Below, piece by piece: positions 32,838 to 41,368 of a DNA stretch of 64,000 nt (positions are counted from its first letter, which is position 1; every line of letters starts with the position of its first letter). The notes under the pieces were generated by a model. The model was not told where the DNA came from. It saw nothing but the letters and a program-made list of their open reading frames with translations, and did no database searches. A program made the position numbers and the translations under genes. The stretch is from CAVWTN01 sp963757945 (lineage in GTDB: Bacteria; Vulcanimicrobiota; Vulcanimicrobiia; Vulcanimicrobiales; Vulcanimicrobiaceae): positions 682,001 through 746,000 of the forward strand of contig CAVWTN010000002.1 in assembly GCA_963757945.1 (NCBI GenBank), read 5' to 3'.

Positions 32838-33680
32838 ATGGAGCCTACCGGCACGAAGGCGGCCGCCGACCTCGCAGCCTACGTCTGCCCCAGGTGCAAG
32901 CGCCTACTGCGCGCTGAAGCCGGTTCGCTGCGCTGCCTCGCCTGCTCGAAAGCGTATCCGGTCGCGGACGGCATCCCCGATTTCGTCCTCGAGCGGCTCG
33001 AGAAGAGCGCAGACCCCGTGTTGCGGCGCATGGCCGCGATCGATCGCATGGCGCGCATCTACGAGACGCGGCTGTGGTATCCGATCGTTCTCAAACTTTT
33101 CGGCGGCGCGCAAAGCCCTTCACTCGCGCAACTGATTCAAACAGTTTCCGCGAGCGTCGCGGCGACCCAAGGCCGCGTGCTGGACGTTGCCTGCGGCCCC
33201 GGCACGTTCGGCCGGCGAGTGGCCTCGCCGTCGAAGGAAGTGTTCGGCATCGACGTCTCGATGGGGATGCTGCGTCAGGGCGCCGCCTACGTCGCAGCCG
33301 AGGGGATTGCGCACGTCCATTTCGCGCGAGCGAAAGTCGAGGCGCTCCCCTTCGAAGACGGCTTCTTCGACGCCGTCCTTTGCGGCGGCTCGCTCCATCT
33401 TTTCGCCGATACGGCGAGCGCGCTGCGCGAGATGGCTCGCGTCATGAAGCCGGCGGCCGTGCTGTCGGTCTTCACCTTCACCGCCGGCAGCGGCGGCATC
33501 CTCAAGTACCGTCGCATGCGCGAATGGTACCGCAGGAAGCAGGGCCTTCATGTTTTCGATCTTGCCGAGCTCGAGCGGTATCTGGTTGCATCCGGCTTCG
33601 AGCAGTTCCGGCCCACGGTCCGCGGCTCCATCTTGACCTTCACCGCTCGCGCGCGCAATCCGGAGGTTTCCGCTCGATGA
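32838..33680 (+). CDS. Zinc-ribbon SAM-dependent methyltransferase
   Basis: This encodes 280 aa from ATG 32838 with GGAG 7 nt upstream. A Trm112-like N-terminal ribbon has four Cys (CPRC at 17/20 and CLAC at 33/36). A class I methyltransferase follows: VLDVACGPGTFGRR (SAM loop), GIDVSMGMLRQGA, VEALPFEDGFFDAVLCGGSLH and a motif like those of UbiE/small-molecule methyltransferases. It overlaps the FAD oxidoreductase by 4 bp and sits under a TetR-regulated promoter. The two may modify a lipid, carotenoid or quinone; the substrate is unknown. Confidence 0.9.
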   Translation: MEPTGTKAAADLAAYVCPRCKRLLRAEAGSLRCLACSKAYPVADGIPDFVLERLEKSADPVLRRMAAIDRMARIYETRLWYPIVLKLFGGAQSPSLAQLIQTVSASVAATQGRVLDVACGPGTFGRRVASPSKEVFGIDVSMGMLRQGAAYVAAEGIAHVHFARAKVEALPFEDGFFDAVLCGGSLHLFADTASALREMARVMKPAAVLSVFTFTAGSGGILKYRRMREWYRRKQGLHVFDLAELERYLVASGFEQFRPTVRGSILTFTARARNPEVSAR

Positions 33681-35308
33681 CACACGTCGGTTCACCGTAC
33701 AAGCAACAGGCTCTCGAAGAACGCTACGATGCGATCGTGATCGGTTCGGGCATGGGAGGCCTGAGCGCAGCCGCGCTGCTCGCGAAGCACGCGGAAATGA
33801 AAGTGCTCGTGCTGGAGCGCCATTACACGGCCGGCGGCTTCACTCACGTGTTTCGCCGACCCGGTTACGAATGGGACGTCGGCGTCCACTACATCGGCCG
33901 CGTCACGAGTCCGGACTCCGAGCTTCGGGCCGCATTCGACCATCTCACCGAGGGCCGTTTGCAGTGGAACCCGATGCCCGACATCTACGACCGCGTCCGG
34001 ATCGCCGAACGAACGTACGATTTTCCGAGCGGCCGGGAACGTTTCCGCGACCGCATGAAGCGCTACTTTCCTCGCGAGGCGAACGCGGTCGACGCGTACC
34101 TCGTCGCGCTAGATACGGCGGGCGCGTCCATGGGCGCATACTTTGCGGAAAAGGCGCTGCCCGCGGCCTTAGCCCGGCTTGCCGGTCCCTTGCTGCGATC
34201 GCGCTATTTGAGCCAGGCGAATCGCATCACGGCGGACGTACTTCGCGGCTTCACGCGCGATCCCGAACTCATCGCGGTGCTGACCGGACAATGGCCCGAC
34301 TACGGTCTTCCGCCGGGTGAAAGCAGCTTCGCGATGCATGCCGGCGTCGCGCACCACTATCTTGAGGGCGCAGCCTATCCCGTCGGCGGCGCCTCGGAGA
34401 TCGCCGCGGGAATCGCGCCGGTCATCGAAGGCGCGGGTGGACGCATCGTCGTCGCCGCCGAGGTCGCCGGGATCTTACTCGAGGGCAACGGCCGCGCCAC
34501 CGGCGTGCGGATGTCCGACGGCCGCGAAATTCACAGCGACATCGTCATCAGCGACGCCGGCGCCTACAACACGTTTTGCCATCTGCTTCCCAGCGACTGC
34601 GTGGGCCGGGCCGCCGCGCTCGAAGAGCTCGAAGCGATCCCGCCGTCGGTCGCCCACGTTTGCCTTTACGTCGGCCTTCGGCGTGAGGCCGGCGAGCCCG
34701 AGTTCGATGCGACGAATCTTTGGATCTACGGCGACAACGATCACGACGCGAGTGTCGCGCGCTTCAAGGCCGATCCGAATGCGCCGTGGCCCGCGGTCTT
34801 CATTTCGTTCCCGTCGGCCAAGGATCCGACGTTCGCGGCGCGCTATCCGGGGCGCTCCACGATTGAAGTCGTCGCGCCGGTATCATACTCGCTGTTCGAA
34901 CGCTGGTCCGGCACAGCGTGGAAGCGCCGCGGCGCCGAATACGATGCGTTCAAGCAAACACTGGCGGCCCGGCTGCTGGCCGCACTCGAGCAGCACGTGC
35001 CCTCGGTGCGCGGGAGAATCGATTATAGCGAACTCTCGACGCCGCTCTCGACGCGCGCGTTCGCGAACCACCAGCAAGGCGAGAATTACGGCGTCGCGGC
35101 GGTGCCGGCGCGCTTCCGCGCCCGCACGCTCGGCCCGCGCACGCGCGTTCGTCAGCTCTATCTGACGGGCGCGGACGCGTGCTCGGCCGGCGTGGCCGGC
35201 GCACTGTACGGCGGCGTGCTCTCCGCCTCGGCCATTCTCGGGCGCAACCTCATGCCGACCGTTTCGCGACCACTGGCCAGGTCCGCGCCCGCGTACCAAA
35301 CGGCTTGA
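33677..35308 (+). CDS. FAD-dependent oxidoreductase, carotenoid isomerase/retinol saturase family
   Basis: This encodes 543 aa from ATG 33677. The N-terminal FAD-binding motif YDAIVIGSGMGGLSAAAL and VLERHYTAGGFTHVF, then GVHYIGRV, match the CrtI/CrtISO/RetSat group. The C-terminal FAD-binding segment is RQLYLTGADACSAGVAGALYGG. Members desaturate, isomerise or saturate polyenes. Its coupling to a methyltransferase under TetR control favours a small lipophilic substrate. No other carotenoid gene is in the window. Confidence 0.9.
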   Translation: MTHVGSPYKQQALEERYDAIVIGSGMGGLSAAALLAKHAEMKVLVLERHYTAGGFTHVFRRPGYEWDVGVHYIGRVTSPDSELRAAFDHLTEGRLQWNPMPDIYDRVRIAERTYDFPSGRERFRDRMKRYFPREANAVDAYLVALDTAGASMGAYFAEKALPAALARLAGPLLRSRYLSQANRITADVLRGFTRDPELIAVLTGQWPDYGLPPGESSFAMHAGVAHHYLEGAAYPVGGASEIAAGIAPVIEGAGGRIVVAAEVAGILLEGNGRATGVRMSDGREIHSDIVISDAGAYNTFCHLLPSDCVGRAAALEELEAIPPSVAHVCLYVGLRREAGEPEFDATNLWIYGDNDHDASVARFKADPNAPWPAVFISFPSAKDPTFAARYPGRSTIEVVAPVSYSLFERWSGTAWKRRGAEYDAFKQTLAARLLAALEQHVPSVRGRIDYSELSTPLSTRAFANHQQGENYGVAAVPARFRARTLGPRTRVRQLYLTGADACSAGVAGALYGGVLSASAILGRNLMPTVSRPLARSAPAYQTA

Positions 35309-35319
35309 ACGTCGCGGGA

Positions 35320-36309
35320 CTACGAGGGGGCGCCGGTGCCGCCGAGAAGCGACCGCGTCCGTTCGCGCAAGACATGCTCCGCTCTCTCGGCGATGCGATG
35401 AACCACCTGGGATGCGCTCGCCCGATCGACCACCTGGCCCACGCCCGTGCCCGCCCAAACGGGCACCGTGCGGACATCGTCCGCCTCCACCCCGGCGGCC
35501 AGTTCCGAGCCGGCTGCCGGCTGTTCCGCGCCGATCTGATCCTCGCGGGCGTGCCACTTGTCGAAGAACTCATTGCGCGCGGCGCGCGCGGCGATGTGCT
35601 CGGGCCACGGTTCGCCCTTCGCGAGATCGAACACGCGCGTTAGCACCGTGTCGGCGGCGGCGATCTCGAGGATGCGCTGCTTCTTGTTTTCCGAATACAG
35701 GCTCTCGGGCGAAGCCAAAAACGCCGTCCCGAGCCACGCGCCTTCCGCGCCCAGCATGAAGGCCGCGGCAAGGGTTTCGCCGCCTGCGATCCCGCCGGCA
35801 GCGATCACCGGCAGCGGCGCAACGGCCGCGACGACGTCCGGCACCAAGCTGAGAACGGAATTGAAGCCCGTGTGTCCGCCCGCCTCGGCGCCTTGCGCCA
35901 CGATGGCGTCGACCCCGGCGCGCGCGGCTTCGAGCGCTCCGGCAACGTTCTGCACCTGCGCGATCACCTTCACGCGGGCGCGGCGCGCGGCCGCCATATA
36001 GGGCGCGGGATCGGCGAACGAGTGCGCGATCACGGGCACGCGCTCGTCGATGGCAACCTGAAAGAGCTCGGGCAGCTGAGGTAGCCGATAGGAGATGAAG
36101 CCGACGCCGAACGGTTTGTCCGTTCGTTCGCGCACGAGCCTGATCTGCAGGCGCAGCCAATCCGCATCGTGGCCCATGGCGCCGATGAGGCCCAGGCCGC
36201 CGGCCGCCGAAACGGCCGCCGCGAGTTCCCCGCCCGCAGCCGACGCCATCGGCGCGTTGAGGATCGGAACGTCGATGCCGAAGACGTCACAAACTCGTGT
36301 ATGGATCAT
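35320..36309 (-). CDS. Nitronate monooxygenase-like flavoprotein
   Basis: This encodes 329 aa from ATG 36309 (MIHTRVCDVFGIDVPIL); a GTG at 36318 would add 3 residues. TIM-barrel FMN enzymes of the 2-nitropropane dioxygenase/NMO group oxidise alkyl nitronates, but many members have other or unknown substrates. Family blocks are NAPMASAAGGELAAAVSAAG, AQGAEAGGHTG (with the catalytic-type His) and PVIAAGGIAGGETLAAAFMLGA. It converges on the FAD gene (11 bp gap) and follows the glycosyltransferase gene on the same strand. Confidence 0.88.
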   Translation of the reverse strand: MIHTRVCDVFGIDVPILNAPMASAAGGELAAAVSAAGGLGLIGAMGHDADWLRLQIRLVRERTDKPFGVGFISYRLPQLPELFQVAIDERVPVIAHSFADPAPYMAAARRARVKVIAQVQNVAGALEAARAGVDAIVAQGAEAGGHTGFNSVLSLVPDVVAAVAPLPVIAAGGIAGGETLAAAFMLGAEGAWLGTAFLASPESLYSENKKQRILEIAAADTVLTRVFDLAKGEPWPEHIAARAARNEFFDKWHAREDQIGAEQPAAGSELAAGVEADDVRTVPVWAGTGVGQVVDRASASQVVHRIAERAEHVLRERTRSLLGGTGAPS

Positions 36310-36342
36310 CGCTCCCACGCTTTCGGATGAAGGGCGAGTCGA

Positions 36343-37599
36343 TCACGCGCGCGCGGCGGGTTGCCTTCCGTTCGTTGCGGGGATCGGCGGAACGGGGCGC
36401 TTCGCCGGAAACTCACCGCGGAGTAGCCGAAGCAGATCTTTCGTCGTGACGCTCGTCTCGAATTCGGCCTGAACTTTTTCGCGCGCTCGCGCGCCGAGGC
36501 GCAAGCGCAACTCGCGGTCGCCGGCAAGCTCCGTGAGCGCGGCCGCGAGCGCCTCGGGATTCTGCTGTTCGACGAGGCGGCCGTTCTCGTCATCGATCAG
36601 TTCGTTCAGGCTCCCGGTCTTGGTCGAGACGACCGGGATACCGGCCGCCATCGACTCCATCATCGCGACGGAGATGCCTTCGTGTTCGCCTTCGCGTTCC
36701 GTCGAGGCCAGCGCGAAGACGTCGTACTCTCCGCCGCTCAGTTGCGCGAGCAGCTTCGCGTGCGGCACGTTGCCGACCATCGCCACGTGCTCTTGCAGCC
36801 CAAGCTCGCCGATCATGCGCGCGACGTCGCGGCTGATCTCGCCGCCGCCGGCCAGATCGCAATGGAACGGGACGCCGCGCGCGACGAGCAGGGCGAGCGC
36901 CCGCAGCAAGAACCGGTGGCCTTTCCACTCGCACATGCGCGCCGCGCAAAGGATGCGCAATTCAGCGCGCGGCGGCGGCACGGCGATCGCATCGGGGATC
37001 TCGACGCCGAGATGCACGACGGTGCAGCGCGACGCGAGCGAAGGCCCCACGATCTTTTGCAGCGCACGGCAATTCCGCGCCGAGATCACGCGCGTGAACT
37101 GCCCCGCGGCGACCTTCTGCGGCGTGAGATTGTCGTAGAAAATGTCGTGCTGGTGGGCGGTGAAGCTCAGCGGAATCCCGGTCAGCCGCGATGCGATCAG
37201 CGCCATGGTGCCCGGCGTCGTCAGCCAGTTCGCATGGATGTGATCGACGTCGCCCATGCTGCGCAGATCCGCCGCAAGCGCCAGGCCCTCCGCGAAGACG
37301 GCGAGATTGACTGCCTTCGAACGCAGCGCGTAACTCGGCGCGAACGTGTCGGCGAAGACCTTTGCCACCGCGAGCGGCGCGCGGCGCAGTTCCTGGAGCG
37401 CCAGACGGAACGTGCGTCCATCCGCGATCGTGAGGTAGTGGGCTTCCGCACCGAGGTTCGGATAGGAGACCTTCCGGCCTTTGGGGCGCGTCGGGATCAC
37501 GACGACGTCGATCTCGCGTGAAAGCGAGCGCACTTCCGGCTCGAAGAACGCCTCGGCAAGACCGAACGGAAAATACGTCGTGATGTACGCGATCTTCAT
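36343..37599 (-). CDS. Glycosyltransferase family 4-like
   Basis: This encodes 418 aa. GT-B fold: N-terminal MKIAYITTYFPFGLAEAFF, DHIHANWLTTPGTMALIASR, and the C-terminal sugar-nucleotide motif DVFALASTEREGEHEGISVAMMESMAAGIPVVS with the EGx7E-type pair. Probably makes a cell-surface glycan or glycolipid. It is not in a polysaccharide cluster. A -10-like TACACT (37608-37613) lies 8 nt before the ATG with no ribosome site. The gene starts 255 bp from a divergent barrel gene. Confidence 0.9.
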   Translation of the reverse strand: MKIAYITTYFPFGLAEAFFEPEVRSLSREIDVVVIPTRPKGRKVSYPNLGAEAHYLTIADGRTFRLALQELRRAPLAVAKVFADTFAPSYALRSKAVNLAVFAEGLALAADLRSMGDVDHIHANWLTTPGTMALIASRLTGIPLSFTAHQHDIFYDNLTPQKVAAGQFTRVISARNCRALQKIVGPSLASRCTVVHLGVEIPDAIAVPPPRAELRILCAARMCEWKGHRFLLRALALLVARGVPFHCDLAGGGEISRDVARMIGELGLQEHVAMVGNVPHAKLLAQLSGGEYDVFALASTEREGEHEGISVAMMESMAAGIPVVSTKTGSLNELIDDENGRLVEQQNPEALAAALTELAGDRELRLRLGARAREKVQAEFETSVTTKDLLRLLRGEFPAKRPVPPIPATNGRQPAARA

Positions 37600-37729
37600 C
37601 CGGCTCTAGTGTAGCCCAGAGCCGTGCGGCAGGGCACTCGCCGAGGGTGTAGCGCAAACGGGACCTTTAGCCCGCCCCGGCTCGGGGCGCGCGCGAGCGA
37701 TGGCTGGGTACACTCGATATAGCAAGCAA

Positions 37730-37748
37730 GCCGAGCCTTCGGCTCGGC
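37730..37748. repeat. Hairpin GCCGAGCC-TTC-GGCTCGGC
   Basis: A perfect 8-bp inverted repeat with a 3-nt loop lies in the gap between the divergent glycosyltransferase and barrel genes, about 35 bp before the likely real start of the latter. It could be a leader structure or part of a dispersed repeat. Confidence 0.35.
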
Positions 37749-37782
37749 GGCGAGCGCCCCGACCTCGCCCGGAACTTCCCGT

Positions 37783-39825
37783 CTGCGCCTCCGCTTTTCA
37801 CTCGGTCAACGCGCCCGGCAGGCGATCGGCGCATTCGCGATCGTCTGCTGCGCCGTGGCCCCGCTTGGGGCCCAGACGCAGTTCGAAGTCCGCATTCCAA
37901 CGGTCGCCACGCCGCCGGCGCTCAGCCTCGAGAGCATTGCCGGCTGGGGACCGGCGGCGCACGTCTGCCTCTGCTACAACTTCACGCTTCGCACGCCCGC
38001 CGACGAACCGGCCGACGCCGCACTGCTCAAGGACGGCCGGTACCTGTACGTGCGCGTCCACGCCGTGCAGAAAGCTCCGATCACCGCCAATCAGCGCACG
38101 GAAGGCACCATCGGCTTCGATGATGCGATTGCGCTCATGCTGTGGCCGGACGACGAAAGCGGTTTCGTTTACGCGTTCCAGGCGACGCCGATCGGGACGC
38201 GCGGGCAAGTCTCGTCGGAAAACACGGCCTTCGCGCCGGACTGGACGGCGCTCGGTCGGGAGACGGCGGACGGCTACGACATCCTGATGCGAATCCCGCT
38301 CGACGTCATACGGGTCCGGCACGGAACCTGGCGCCTGCAGCTTTCCCGTTACATCAGCGCGACGCGAACGTACACGGAATGGGCCTCCTCCGCGCTGCAG
38401 ACCTCTCCGGGCCAACTGCTCTACACCGGTCACGCGTACGGTCTCCCTGCGACGGGGGGCGGGCCTTTGCCGCGCGCGCGTGTCGAAACGTACGGTCTCC
38501 TAGCGCAGAATCTGCCGGGAGTCGGTAACGGCCGGATCGGGGCGGACTTTGCCATCCCGTTTACGCGCACGTCGTCGATTCTCGGCACGCTGAATCCCGA
38601 CTATTCGAATATCGAGATCGATCAGCAAACGATCGCTCCTTCGCAGTACGCGCGGGTGTATCAGGAAGTCCGGCCATTCTTCTCCCAAGGCACGGCAGCG
38701 TACAACCCCTCCGGGAACGCCGATCTCTATACGCCGGCAATTCCGACGCCGAATTGGGGCGTCGCCGCGGAGGGCGCCGAGGGCCGATTCAACTATGCGG
38801 CGCTCTCAGCGCAAAGCGACTCGCGCAACGATCGCGCTTGGGTCGTGAGCTACCTGCCGAACCCGCGCTTGGCGATCTCGACGCAGCACGAGGGCGTCGA
38901 TCTTGCCGGCTTTCACGACAGCGTCCAGACCTCGACGATCAGCTTCGATGACGGCAAGCACTTCAGCTCGTATCTCACGTACGGGACGGACGAGGGGACG
39001 AACGTGCTCGACCGCTCGCAGGCCGCGCAACTCGAAGGCGGCTGGAGCATCTATTCGCCGGTGGCGTCGTTGGCGTTCGGCCTGAAAGACCAGGGACTTT
39101 ATTACAACCCGGCGGACGGCTACTACTCGCGAACCGGCATCGCCGGATACGACTCATCGTTGGGCCGCAGTTGGGCCTTCGCGCCGGGCGCCACGATCAC
39201 GGCGATATCCGCCGGCGGCTCCATCGATCGCTACCACAACGGCGCCGGCGCGCTCAATCAAGCGGACCAAAACCTGTTTGGGAGCATCACCGTACGAAAC
39301 GTCCTGACAGCGACCGTTGGAACCGGATCGTCCTATGGAGAGACGGCGACCGGTGCGCTCGCGCCGTTCACACAGCAAGGATATAGCCTCTCGTACACCG
39401 CGCCGCGCAACGTGCTCAGCGCGAGCTTCGCGCAGCACGCCGGACACTGGGACGACGGCTACACGCGTGCCTCGTCTGCGGCGCTCACGAGGCAGGTCTC
39501 GAAGAAAATCGCGCTCGCGCTGGAGCGGGATGCGACGAATTTCACAAATGGCCAGGGCGGCACAGCGTCCGTATTCTTCAGAGCGAGCGGCGTCGTTGCG
39601 CTCAGTTCGTACGCGACGTTCTCCCTGGCCGTGCGGAACATCAGCGGGCAATCCCCGCCGGGCAGCGTTCCGGCCCCCGCCGGCACGAACCTCAGCGCCG
39701 CCGCCACGATCGCTACCCCGCACGATTGCGTCTACTTCGTCTACGGAAATCCGAACTCGATCGTGACCGTTCACGGCTTCGCCCTGAAGGTCGTCCACTA
39801 TTTCGGCGCGGCGCACGGGACCTAA
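37783..39825 (+). CDS. DUF5916-type outer-membrane beta-barrel protein
   Basis: The frame has no ATG/GTG/TTG upstream of GTG 37855 before a stop, yet the residues before it form a good signal peptide (LGQRARQAIGAFAIVCCAVA, then PLGAQT). I therefore place the start at CTG 37783, with GTG 37855 (656 aa) as the conservative choice. The N-terminal 200 residues resemble the CBM9-like domain of DUF5916 proteins. NPDYSNIEIDQQTIAPSQ and EVRPFF match the family's DYSQIE and KRPFF motifs. The C-terminal half looks like a barrel with alternating aromatic strands. Role unknown; diderm envelope. Confidence 0.8.
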   Translation: MRLRFSLGQRARQAIGAFAIVCCAVAPLGAQTQFEVRIPTVATPPALSLESIAGWGPAAHVCLCYNFTLRTPADEPADAALLKDGRYLYVRVHAVQKAPITANQRTEGTIGFDDAIALMLWPDDESGFVYAFQATPIGTRGQVSSENTAFAPDWTALGRETADGYDILMRIPLDVIRVRHGTWRLQLSRYISATRTYTEWASSALQTSPGQLLYTGHAYGLPATGGGPLPRARVETYGLLAQNLPGVGNGRIGADFAIPFTRTSSILGTLNPDYSNIEIDQQTIAPSQYARVYQEVRPFFSQGTAAYNPSGNADLYTPAIPTPNWGVAAEGAEGRFNYAALSAQSDSRNDRAWVVSYLPNPRLAISTQHEGVDLAGFHDSVQTSTISFDDGKHFSSYLTYGTDEGTNVLDRSQAAQLEGGWSIYSPVASLAFGLKDQGLYYNPADGYYSRTGIAGYDSSLGRSWAFAPGATITAISAGGSIDRYHNGAGALNQADQNLFGSITVRNVLTATVGTGSSYGETATGALAPFTQQGYSLSYTAPRNVLSASFAQHAGHWDDGYTRASSAALTRQVSKKIALALERDATNFTNGQGGTASVFFRASGVVALSSYATFSLAVRNISGQSPPGSVPAPAGTNLSAAATIATPHDCVYFVYGNPNSIVTVHGFALKVVHYFGAAHGT

Positions 39826-39851
39826 CCGGAAATGGCGTCCGGCTCGCCCGC

Positions 39852-40385
39852 TTACGGCAACGCGCTTCCGACGGCGAACAGCTCGGCGGCGGGGACGATC
39901 TGCGCCAAGCGTCCGCGCGCGACGCGGTGCACTTGCGCGCGGATCTGTTCTTCGCTCGCCCCCTCGACCGGGTACGTTGCGTGCCCGTCCTCGACGAGCG
40001 TCACATGATATCCGCGCCGCTCGGCTTCGCGAATCGTCGCGTCGACGCAGTACTCGGTCTGCATCCCGCAGGCGATGACGCGATCGACGCCGAGCTTCTC
40101 GAGGACCGCCGCTAGGTTCGTCTCGCGAAACACGTCGGCGAAGCGCTTGTCGACGATCGGCTCGCCGGGCTGCGGCGCGATCTCACCGGCAACCTCCCAT
40201 CCCGGAGTGCCGGGGACGAGTTCGTCAGGACTGCCGTCGTGACGGACGTACACGACCGGCACGCCGGCGTCGCGCGCGCGCCCGAGCAACTCGCCGAGCG
40301 TCCCTAAAAACGCCGTCCGCCGCTCGGCGGCAAGCGCGTCGACGAGCTCGCGTTGGACGTCGATAACGAGAAGCGCCGTGGCCAT
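39852..40385 (-). CDS. Isochorismatase-family cysteine hydrolase
   Basis: This encodes 177 aa from ATG 40385. The catalytic triad is complete: Asp9 in LLVIDVQ, Lys80 in VDKRFADVF and Cys113 in GMQTEYCVDATI, with the cis-peptide motif before Cys. Members cleave isochorismate, nicotinamide, ureidoacrylate or similar amides; the short form here is closer to generic isochorismatase-like/cysteine hydrolases than to EntB. Substrate unknown. It converges on the barrel gene. The longer frame upstream has no homology and is ignored. Confidence 0.9.
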   Translation of the reverse strand: MATALLVIDVQRELVDALAAERRTAFLGTLGELLGRARDAGVPVVYVRHDGSPDELVPGTPGWEVAGEIAPQPGEPIVDKRFADVFRETNLAAVLEKLGVDRVIACGMQTEYCVDATIREAERRGYHVTLVEDGHATYPVEGASEEQIRAQVHRVARGRLAQIVPAAELFAVGSALP

Positions 40386-40571
40386 TCGGTCGCTTTCGAC
40401 GGCCCCCCGTCCGCCTCTGTTCCCGAGCCGAGCGCGTGAAGGCGACGGATGCTTTCCGGGCTTCCACGAGGTCGCGATGAAGCGAGCGGGCTCATCCGCG
40501 CGCCGATCAGCAGGCACCACGGGGGGATCGGCCCGGCCTCCACTGAAAACCCAAAGGGTTAGCTTTACGCA

Positions 40572-40745
40572 ATGCCGACCCGCGAACATGGCGGCTACGA
40601 GCTTCAAGTCTACACGCCTCCAAATCTGAAGCGCGTCGAGGTGCGAAGGGCGCTCGAAGCAGCGCAGGCACTGGCGGACGAGTTTCTGACGCTCTGGAAG
40701 GAGATACATGGCAAGAGCAGCGACCGAGAGTCATCTCAGCGATGA
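40572..40745 (+). CDS. Short DUF4160-like protein, probably internally deleted
   Basis: This encodes 57 aa from ATG 40572. The N-terminus (REHGGYELQVYTPPN) resembles the first strands of DUF4160 proteins (usually HGGYRFFFYSN...), and the C-terminus (ALADEFLTLWKEIHGK) resembles their last helix (LLEAWHEHFG). The HVHV-containing middle is missing. DUF4160 and DUF2442 genes commonly sit side by side as a putative toxin-antitoxin pair, and here the next gene, overlapping by 38 bp, is DUF2442. No ribosome site is visible, so expression is uncertain. Confidence 0.5.
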   Translation: MPTREHGGYELQVYTPPNLKRVEVRRALEAAQALADEFLTLWKEIHGKSSDRESSQR

Positions 40746-41142
40746 TGCGATCGATGCCGGCCGAGAGCGCGGACGGGCGCGGTATGAACTTGTCCCGCGG
40801 ATCCTGTCGGCAAGTTACGATGCGGCGCGCGATCGCATCGTGCTCGAGCTGACGACCGGGCACGCCGTCGCAATCCCGCGACGTCTGCTCCAGGGGTTGG
40901 AAGACGCAACTGCGGACCAGTTGCCGAACATGCGCGTGATGGGACCAGGAACGGCGATCTCCTGGCAGACCCCCGACGTCGGATTCTCTGTAGAGGGCCT
41001 GCTCAACGGTGTTTATGGAACGCGCCATTGGATGAGCCATCTCGGGCGCCTCGCCGGCGCGAAAACATCTGCTCGCAAGGCGGCGTCGGCGCGTGCGAAC
41101 GGAACCAAGGGCGGCCGTCCCCCGAAGGCGCCCACGAGCTGA
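40708..41142 (+). CDS. DUF2442 protein
   Basis: This encodes 144 aa with GGAGATAC just before the ATG. The DUF2442 core is visible: ARYDAARDRIVLELTTGHAVAIPRRLLQGLE (quoted in part: RIVLELTTGHAVAIPRRL) and the end TPDVGFSVEGLLNGVYG. The basic tail (KAASARANGTKGGRPPKAPTS) is common in long family members and may bind DNA. With the preceding DUF4160-like frame it may be the antitoxin partner of a TA-like pair. It is not established that this pair acts as such. Confidence 0.85.
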   Translation: MARAATESHLSDDAIDAGRERGRARYELVPRILSASYDAARDRIVLELTTGHAVAIPRRLLQGLEDATADQLPNMRVMGPGTAISWQTPDVGFSVEGLLNGVYGTRHWMSHLGRLAGAKTSARKAASARANGTKGGRPPKAPTS

Positions 41143-41368
41143 CCGGTTTGCGATCGCCCGCCGTCTCCTTCGTACTGCTGGACAACCAAGTGGGCTGAGC
41201 TACGACGCTTTTCGGACGCCGCGGGCCATAAGATGGGGCACCATCGCGTTGCATCGCGATCGGGCGTCCGCGAACCGGCTCCTCGCTATGGATTGCGCTC
41301 GTGCAACGGAATGCGCTCGACGGAAGCACGTATTCGCGAAGTCACGCAGACCTCGAGGGAGGGCGAAT

